From positions 64,001 through 91,737 of IMG/VR virus record IMGVR_UViG_3300031951_000072: a stretch of 27,737 bases of DNA. One strand, written 5' to 3'. A program made the position numbers and the translations under genes. Below the pieces are notes generated by a model. That model worked only from the letters and a program-made list of their open reading frames with translations. It had not been told where the DNA came from and searched no databases. Shown in pieces: positions 22,232 through 27,737 of this stretch. Every line of letters begins with the position of its first letter. Positions within the stretch are counted from its first letter, which is position 1. This stretch comes from a virus.

Positions 22232-23173
22232 ATGAAAAAAGTATTCCTAGATTTATCCGAAGCAAAAGGCTTAGGTGATACGCTATCAGCAACCCCTGTT
22301 ATTAGGAAATTAAAAGAATCATATGGTTCCAAAATATATGTCATAACGAATTATCCTGAGTTATTCCATAATAACAGAAATGTTGAAAAAGCTTATTATG
22401 TAAATGCAATTAATATAGAAAATGTAAAATCAACACAGATATATCATTCATCATTCAATAATGTTGGTAAGAAAAATGAGTTTGGTGTTGAATTTAAAAG
22501 TAATGTATGTGATATAAGACAATATCATGCTATGACGCTTGGCTTTCAATTATCTGAAGATGATTTGTATACAGAATATGAACCCGATGAATATATACCA
22601 ATTGATGGACTACCAGAAAAATTCGTTTTAATCCATCCCGCAGAAAATTGGCCCTCAAGAACCTGGGATAAAGACAAATGGGCCGATCTTGTTAATTTAT
22701 TATGCGGAAATAATATAAATGTTGTTATTACAGGTAAAAACACCGAGGAATATGGATTTTTTCACATTACAAAAAAAATATTTAGCATAAAACAAGACTT
22801 GGTTTTAGATTTATCAAACAAAAGTAATATATCGCAAACCTGGCACTTAATTGATAAATCTTCTTGTTTTGTAACAATGGATTCAGGACTGCTGCATTTA
22901 GCAGGAACAACAGATGCCGAAATAATTCAACTCGGAAGCTCCATAAATAACGAATTTAGAGCCCCATATAGATATATGTCACAAGATTACAAATACCATT
23001 ATATCTCAGGTCCTTGTGGAATATTTTGTGCTTCAGACATGAAATATGGTGTTAGAGAATGGGGTACAATACATGGTGTTCCCCCATTAATTGGCTGCTT
23101 AGAAAATAAACCTGAATTTGAATGCCACCCATCGGTAATTGATGTTTACGAAACAATTATGAAAATCATATGA
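22232..23173 (+). CDS. GT9-type (heptosyltransferase-like) glycosyltransferase, 313 aa
   Basis: A GT-B glycosyltransferase resembling the ADP-heptose transferase family (GT9). The N-terminal domain starts DLSEAKGLGDTLSATPVIRK (7-26), matching the GxGDxxxxTPxxxxL motif. The second domain has IHPAENWPSRTWDKDKW (134-150), VVITG (164-168), and MDSGLLHLAG (216-225), the usual donor-site segment, followed by IIQLGSS. The C-terminal part carries four Cys (262, 266, 289, 298), including CGIFC and FECHPS, similar to the Cys cluster in the neighbouring enzyme. It should transfer a sugar to an acceptor not identifiable here. Its stop overlaps the next start (ATGA), so the genes are co-transcribed. Confidence 0.85.
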   Translation: MKKVFLDLSEAKGLGDTLSATPVIRKLKESYGSKIYVITNYPELFHNNRNVEKAYYVNAINIENVKSTQIYHSSFNNVGKKNEFGVEFKSNVCDIRQYHAMTLGFQLSEDDLYTEYEPDEYIPIDGLPEKFVLIHPAENWPSRTWDKDKWADLVNLLCGNNINVVITGKNTEEYGFFHITKKIFSIKQDLVLDLSNKSNISQTWHLIDKSSCFVTMDSGLLHLAGTTDAEIIQLGSSINNEFRAPYRYMSQDYKYHYISGPCGIFCASDMKYGVREWGTIHGVPPLIGCLENKPEFECHPSVIDVYETIMKII

Positions 23174-26100
23174 ATAATAAACTTAAATTTGATAAAGCGT
23201 ATATTTTGTATGCAACCGAAAATTATTTTCCAGTAATAGAATGTACTATAACTAGTATTAGGAAGTTCTCTAAATTACCGATAATAGTTTATTCTATAAA
23301 TAAAAAATTTGAAACATCTAATAATGACGTATATTGTGAAGTAATGTATAATATACATTTAAGGCATAAAAATAATGATGATTTATACATTAAAGGATTG
23401 GATGAATCTAATTTTTATATTAAAAGAGAAAACCCTCACATATATTCAATATTAATCCAAAAACCATTTATAACAATACATGCCTTAGAAAATTATGCTA
23501 AAACAGTATTCTTTATTGATGCCGACTCAGTTATATTCAACAATATTGACATTTTTTTTGATTTATATCCAGAAAATGAAAATATTCCTTATTTTACCAA
23601 AGGCATTTATGATTTTTTAGCATATAACGAAATTGGTCATGAAGACGGTTTAGAAAATACCGTTGAACACAAATTATGCGAATTATTGAATATTGATCAA
23701 TCATTTAGGCTAAATACAAGTTATAGGCAATCTGGTTATTATATATCAGGCCAGAAGAGTATACCATTTTTAAATGAATGGTATATTACTTGCGGAATGG
23801 ATATAATATTTAGGAACCATGCAATTTATGCCCCTTATAACGAAGAAACCGTATTAAACTGCTTATTATGGAAATATAAAATAGATAAGGGTTTGCCTTT
23901 AATATATGTTAACGGATCGTTAGATAGAATTGATATTATCAATGATAACAAAAATTATTTAGGTATTGAAAACGAAATACAAGAATGGTTTAAACTACCT
24001 CCCCAGAAAAATTCTGTGTATTTTATACATGGTGAAAAAAGACCAAATATTATTATGGATATGATAAATAAAATTGATGAAATAAAAAACCGAGATAGCG
24101 GAAAAAAAACAAATATATTGTATTTAGCCCCTCATTTATCAACAGGTGGTATGCCAGCTTTTCTACTAAAAAGAATTGAGGCCATAAAAAAATACTATAA
24201 TGACGAATTTAATATTTTTGTTGTTGAATATACAAATTATGGCGATGCATTTTCAGTGCAAAAAGATATGATAAAAACTATGATCGATTCTGATAAGTTT
24301 TATTCCTTAGGATATTTAGGTGAACCTATTGATAATAAATACAAGTTATTGGATATTATTAAATATAATAATATAGACGTAGTACATATTGATGAACCAA
24401 TTGAAGGCTTTGACTCATTTAATCCTGTGCCAAGAGATTTAATTAACCTACTATATTCTGAGGACAGATCTTGGAATATTGTCGAAACATGCCATAATGT
24501 TGTATTTAATCCTAAACAATCAAAAGAATTTCATCCTGACGCATATGCTTTATGCTCAAAATATCATAAAAATGTAACTTTTGCTGATGAAAAAGAAATT
24601 TTAGAGTTAATTGAATATCCGATTGAAAATTTCAAAAAAACAAAAGCTGAAAAATTAAAAGCGCAATTAAGTTTAAATTTAGATCCTGAAGTAAGACACG
24701 TATTAAATGTCGGTATTTGGACACCAGGTAAAAATCAAAAAGAATTCGTAGAAATTGCAAAATTGTTTGAAAACAATAACAATTTACATTTTCATGCTAT
24801 TGGTTCCTTAGCACCTAATTTTGAAGACTATTGGGGCCCAATTGTTGAAAATTTACCTAAGAACATAACTGTATGGGGTGAAAGAAATGACGTTCATGCA
24901 TTTATGGCAGCTTCTGATGTTTTAATATTTAACTCAACATTTGAGTGTAACCCAATAACTCTAAAAGAAGCTATATCTTTTGGATTGAAAATATTAGCAA
25001 GAGATCTAAATGTTTATTTAGACACATACTCACAATATATTATACCAATAGATGATAATATTTTAGACACAAAAAATAAATTAGAAAAAATTGTAAATTC
25101 AAAATTATTTTCATATACAGCAACTAATGAACAGAATTCTTTTGCGGAAAAACATGTTAATTTATATCTAAATTTAAAAAACAAAGAATCCAAATATAAA
25201 TTAGATATAGCTCAATCATTTGTTGGTCAACCTTATTTTGAAATAAAAGGAAAGGATAATAACACATATCACGTAGAATTTATTGATGAAAATAACACAC
25301 TTGTTTATTCTGAAAATATCACCACAAATACTTGGATAAGACTTAACCGAAAATATTATACAAAATGGAAAACTAATGTATCTATTGATGATAAAATTAT
25401 ATATTCAAAAACATTATCATTAAAAAATGAAAGAGTTTATATCGCATTCGATAGTAACTCGTTAGGCGATACAATTGCTTGGATGCCATATTGCTTAGAA
25501 TTTAAGAAAAAACACAATTGTTATTTGATTGTATCAACATTTTGGAATAAATTATTTGTTGATGTTTACCCTGAAATTGAGTTCGTAACTCCTGGTGATA
25601 TTGTTTATGACTTATACGCGATGTATAACATAGGATATTATTATGATAATAATAGTGCCCCAGAAAACCCTCAAATAATACCCTTGCAAAAGGTGGCAAC
25701 AAACATTTTAGGATTAAATTACCATGAAATTTCTCCAAGGATTAAATTTAATCCGGGGAAAAGACCTATTGAATCTAGATACGTTACCATAGCAACAGAT
25801 TCTACAGCCCAACTAAAATATTGGAATTATCCTAGAGGTTGGGAAATACTTTGTGAGTATCTTCAAAATTGCGGATATAAAGTTATCTCTGTCTCAAAAG
25901 AAGCGTCTAAAATTAATGGGGTTATAAACTTATCCGATACATCAATAGAAAATACTATGAATGTGATTCATCATAGTGAGTTTTTAATCGGTTTATCTAG
26001 CGGTCTATCATGGCTTGCTTGGGCATTAGATAAACATGTTGTTATGATCGCTAATTTCACGGATGAGGACCAAGAATTTAAATCAAATTGTACTAGAATT

Positions 26101-26280
26101 ATTAATAAATCAGTATGTAACAGTTGTTGGAATAACCCATTATTTAAATTCGACAAATCAGATTGGAACTGGTGTCCAGAACATAAAAATACTCCTAGGC
26201 AATTTGAATGCCATAAATCTATAACGCCAGATATGGTGTTTCAAAGAATAAAAAAAGACATATTTAAGTATGAAAATTGA
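23170..26280 (+). CDS. three-module glycosyltransferase with TibC-like autotransporter heptosyltransferase domain, 1036 aa
   Basis: Three enzyme modules in one chain. Residues 1-305 look like a GT8/GT-A nucleotide-sugar transferase, with a DxD motif in FFIDADSVIF (D117-A-D119). Residues 313-660 are a GT-B, GT4-like module: LAPHLSTGGMPAFLLKR, GIWTPGKNQ (515-523), and FECNPITLKEAI with the E-x7-E pair (E592, E600). Residues 690-1034 resemble the autotransporter O-heptosyltransferase (TibC/BAHT) family: a beta N-domain (EFIDENNTLVYSENI), FDSNSLGDTIAW (760-771), and a C-terminal four-Cys finger (C983, C986, C1002, C1014) with CNSCWNNP, WCPEHKNTPRQFECHKSITP. The architecture suggests successive sugars added to a protein acceptor. 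The next gene overlaps its end by 11 bp. The acceptor is inferred, not shown. Confidence 0.8.
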   Translation: MNNKLKFDKAYILYATENYFPVIECTITSIRKFSKLPIIVYSINKKFETSNNDVYCEVMYNIHLRHKNNDDLYIKGLDESNFYIKRENPHIYSILIQKPFITIHALENYAKTVFFIDADSVIFNNIDIFFDLYPENENIPYFTKGIYDFLAYNEIGHEDGLENTVEHKLCELLNIDQSFRLNTSYRQSGYYISGQKSIPFLNEWYITCGMDIIFRNHAIYAPYNEETVLNCLLWKYKIDKGLPLIYVNGSLDRIDIINDNKNYLGIENEIQEWFKLPPQKNSVYFIHGEKRPNIIMDMINKIDEIKNRDSGKKTNILYLAPHLSTGGMPAFLLKRIEAIKKYYNDEFNIFVVEYTNYGDAFSVQKDMIKTMIDSDKFYSLGYLGEPIDNKYKLLDIIKYNNIDVVHIDEPIEGFDSFNPVPRDLINLLYSEDRSWNIVETCHNVVFNPKQSKEFHPDAYALCSKYHKNVTFADEKEILELIEYPIENFKKTKAEKLKAQLSLNLDPEVRHVLNVGIWTPGKNQKEFVEIAKLFENNNNLHFHAIGSLAPNFEDYWGPIVENLPKNITVWGERNDVHAFMAASDVLIFNSTFECNPITLKEAISFGLKILARDLNVYLDTYSQYIIPIDDNILDTKNKLEKIVNSKLFSYTATNEQNSFAEKHVNLYLNLKNKESKYKLDIAQSFVGQPYFEIKGKDNNTYHVEFIDENNTLVYSENITTNTWIRLNRKYYTKWKTNVSIDDKIIYSKTLSLKNERVYIAFDSNSLGDTIAWMPYCLEFKKKHNCYLIVSTFWNKLFVDVYPEIEFVTPGDIVYDLYAMYNIGYYYDNNSAPENPQIIPLQKVATNILGLNYHEISPRIKFNPGKRPIESRYVTIATDSTAQLKYWNYPRGWEILCEYLQNCGYKVISVSKEASKINGVINLSDTSIENTMNVIHHSEFLIGLSSGLSWLAWALDKHVVMIANFTDEDQEFKSNCTRIINKSVCNSCWNNPLFKFDKSDWNWCPEHKNTPRQFECHKSITPDMVFQRIKKDIFKYEN

Positions 26281-26635
26281 GGTATCAATTGGAGAAATTG
26301 TAGATAAGTTATCTATTTTACAAATAAAAAAAGAAAATATATCCGATGTTAATAAATTGTATAACGTAAATAATGAATTTAGTTATTTACATGATATTGT
26401 ATTCAATGAGCTTAAAATCAGTGATGACGATTATTATAATCTTTTAATTATTAATAAAAGCTTGTGGGATATTGAAGATCATATACGAAAAAAAGAAATC
26501 GATAAATCATTCGATGATGAGTTTATCGATTTAGCTAGAAAAGTTTATATTACAAACGACAAAAGATCCGTTATAAAAAAAGAAATAAATATAAAATATA
26601 ACTCATTATTTGTTGAAGAAAAATCTTACAAATAA
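26270..26635 (+). CDS. DUF6165-like protein of the glycosyltransferase island, 121 aa
   Basis: Begins MKIEVSIGEIVDKLSILQIK. It matches by eye a family of small helical proteins (DUF6165) with MKIExSxGEIxDKLxILxIK near the start, LWxIEDxIRxKE in the middle (64-77 region), and ELARxVYxTNDxRxxIKKxIN near the end. Here the equivalents are SLWDIEDHIRKKE and DLARKVYITNDKRSVIKKEI. The family is often found beside glycosyltransferase genes in polysaccharide or glycoprotein loci, and its biochemical role is not known to me. It overlaps the big enzyme's stop by 11 bp and is followed by a strong terminator, closing the island. Confidence 0.8.
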   Translation: MKIEVSIGEIVDKLSILQIKKENISDVNKLYNVNNEFSYLHDIVFNELKISDDDYYNLLIINKSLWDIEDHIRKKEIDKSFDDEFIDLARKVYITNDKRSVIKKEINIKYNSLFVEEKSYK

Positions 26636-26673
26636 AAAAAAATGTGGCAGAATTAACTGCCACATTTTTTTTA
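26634..26673. terminator. bidirectional intrinsic terminator
   Basis: A stem of ATGTGGCAG / CTGCCACAT with a six-base loop (AATTAA), flanked by A8-9 on the left and T8 on the right, so each strand sees a GC-containing hairpin followed by a T-run. It serves both convergent genes: the DUF6165-like gene ending at 26635 and the collagen-like fibre ending at 26671. The clearest terminator in the window. Confidence 0.95.
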
Positions 26674-27737
26674 TGATAATATAGTGAAAACTAATTGTGG
26701 ATGGAAATATAATGTATATTCACTTAAAGCTACGCCAATTATCTGTACTACGTCATCTTTGGCTGATGGCGGTGTTGTAGTTATATTTCCTGCTGTAGTA
26801 CTTAAATACCAAATAGTATTAGGACCACCATATGCTCCAACACCTGAAGACACTTTTGTTACAAACCCGTGCATCAAAAAGTTTCCTGCTGCACCACTAC
26901 TTAAGCTTGTTTCAAGACATAAAGCTATTGCAGGAGCTGTAGAGCCCGTATCTGCGTCAGCTTTTTTAAATTGACCAAGTGTTGCGTCAATATATACAAC
27001 ATCACCAAACGCTAATGATTCACCAGCAGTAAATCTGGTTATCATACCCCAACCCGCAGAGCCTGTTGTTCCTGTTGAAATTGGGTATATTGAGGTTATA
27101 CCTGTAAGTGCTGGTGATGTTCCCGAAGTGCCAGATGTTCCACTCGAACCTGATGATCCGCTTGAGCCAGAAGACCCTGATGAACCACTTGAACCTGAAG
27201 AGCCAGAAGATCCTGATGTACCAGAAGATCCCGACCTACCGGATGTACCTGATGTTCCACTCGAACCTGATGATCCGCTTGAGCCAGAAGACCCTGATGA
27301 ACCACTTGAACCTGAAGAGCCAGAAGATCCTGATGTACCAGAAGATCCTGACCTACCGGATGTGCCTGATGTACCACTCGAACCTGATGATCCGCTTGAG
27401 CCAGAAGACCCTGATGAACCACTTGAACCTGAAGAGCCAGAAGATCCTGATGTACCAGAAGATCCTGACCTACCGGATGTGCCAGAAGTACCAGAAGAGC
27501 CTGACGAACCGCTCGAACCAGATGAGCCAGAAGAGCCTGATGACCCGCTTGAACCACTCGAACCAGATGAGCCAGATGTACCAGAAGAGCCTGATGACCC
27601 GCTTGAACCACTCGAACCAGATGAGCCAGATGTGCCAGAAGAGCCTGATGACCCGCTTGAACCACTCGAACCAGATGAGCCAGATGTACCAGAAGAGCCT
27701 GATGACCCGCTTGAACCGCTCGAACCAGATGAGCCAG
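26671..27737 (-). CDS. collagen-like fibre protein, C-terminal part (5' end beyond the window)
   Basis: The frame ending at 26671 is open through 27737 and continues off the window, so at least 355 residues are present and the start is not. The N-terminal visible part is a long Gly-x-y collagen-like tract with x,y almost always Ser or Thr (GSS, GTS, one GRS per 117 bp). After TSPALTGITSIYPISTGTTG there is a C-terminal head domain of about 130 residues: FTAGESLAFGDVVYIDATLG, MHGFVTKVSSG, WYLSTTAGNITTTPPSAKDD, VVQIIGVALSEYTLYFHPQL. That domain has the pattern common at the tips of phage fibres and decoration proteins. It probably trimerises. It may be a fibre or spike for host contact. The reverse-complement frame that looks like HQALLAHL... 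is an artefact of the repeats. Confidence 0.8.
   Translation of the reverse strand, partial: GSSGSSGSSGSSGSSGTSGSSGSSGSSGSSGSSGTSGSSGSSGSSGSSGSSGTSGSSGSSGSSGSSGSSGSSGSSGSSGSSGTSGTSGRSGSSGTSGSSGSSGSSGSSGSSGSSGSSGSSGTSGTSGRSGSSGTSGSSGSSGSSGSSGSSGSSGSSGSSGTSGTSGRSGSSGTSGSSGSSGSSGSSGSSGSSGSSGSSGTSGTSGTSPALTGITSIYPISTGTTGSAGWGMITRFTAGESLAFGDVVYIDATLGQFKKADADTGSTAPAIALCLETSLSSGAAGNFLMHGFVTKVSSGVGAYGGPNTIWYLSTTAGNITTTPPSAKDDVVQIIGVALSEYTLYFHPQLVFTILS
27134..27484 (-). repeat. three 117-bp tandem repeats in the collagen-like tract
   Basis: Nearly identical 117-bp blocks start at about 27141, 27258 and 27375 (anchored on CACTCGAACC), each coding 39 residues of Gly-x-y triplets. They differ at only a few positions, so the expansion is recent or homogenised by recombination. 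Confidence 0.9.
27541..27737 (-). repeat. 54-bp tandem repeats in the collagen-like tract
   Basis: Units starting at 27541, 27595, 27649 and 27703 (anchored on TGACCCGCTTGA) give about 3.6 copies of a 54-bp (18-aa, six triplets) unit, running off the window. Both periods are multiples of nine, so unit gain or loss keeps the Gly-x-y register. Confidence 0.9.

Noticed and set aside
25502-25738. Minus-strand ORFs inside the large glycosyltransferase gene
   Set aside because: Antisense shadows with no coherent protein features; the plus-strand frame carries the domain motifs.
27096-27665. 189-aa minus-strand ORF rich in His/Gln/Leu/Val
   Set aside because: It is the wrong frame of the collagen-like repeats. 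The Gly-x-y frame continuous with the C-terminal head domain is the real one.
27119-27737. Regular direct repeats suggesting a CRISPR array
   Set aside because: There are no unique spacers between repeats. They are in-frame coding tandem repeats.

Overview
The window looks like part of the genome of a large, AT-rich, tailed (myovirus-like) phage of a Bacteroidetes host. The phage assignment rests on a T4-like replication/recombination set (SbcC/gp46-like ATPase, SbcD/gp47-like nuclease, DnaG-type primase, RuvC-like resolvase, PD-(D/E)XK exonuclease), a lysis region and several tail-fibre-type proteins. The Bacteroidetes assignment rests on SprB-like repeats in the fibres, a histone H1/Hc1-like small protein, a sigma factor resembling Bacteroidetes RpoD, signal peptides ending in FSQ, a DUF6576-like C-terminal tail, and A-rich leaders without convincing Shine-Dalgarno sites. 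No integrase, transposase, tRNA or CRISPR array was seen, so a lytic genome is more likely than a prophage. This is inference.

Layout. 1-2.5 kb: a truncated secreted protein, one plus-strand gene, then small minus-strand genes including the H1-like protein and a 59-aa two-helix membrane protein. 2.5-5.7 kb: structural-type proteins, among them one with two EF-hand-like loops, and two overlapping spanin-like genes. 5.7-7.35 kb: an amidase-fold endolysin next to two membrane proteins. 7.4-8.7 kb: an RpoD-like sigma factor and an acidic unknown. 8.7-15.5 kb: the DNA metabolism block. 15.5-22.1 kb: a baseplate/fibre-type protein and three larger fibre/adhesin proteins plus one small one, with Pro-Thr linkers and SprB-like repeats. 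22.2-26.6 kb: a plus-strand glycosyltransferase island (GT9-like enzyme, three-module 1036-aa glycosyltransferase, DUF6165-like protein). 26.67 kb to the end: the C-terminal part of a minus-strand collagen-like (Gly-Ser-Ser/Gly-Thr-Ser) fibre that runs off the window.

How it fits together. Most genes lie on the minus strand in tightly packed, often overlapping runs (ATGA or TAATG junctions), so they are probably co-transcribed. The glycosyltransferase island is its own transcription unit, with a divergent intergenic region on the left and a strong bidirectional terminator on the right, set between two Ser/Thr-rich fibre loci. The most attractive hypothesis here is that the island glycosylates the phage fibres, since the C-terminal module of the large enzyme resembles the autotransporter (TibC-type) O-heptosyltransferases. 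All family assignments come from motif recognition by eye, without database searches.
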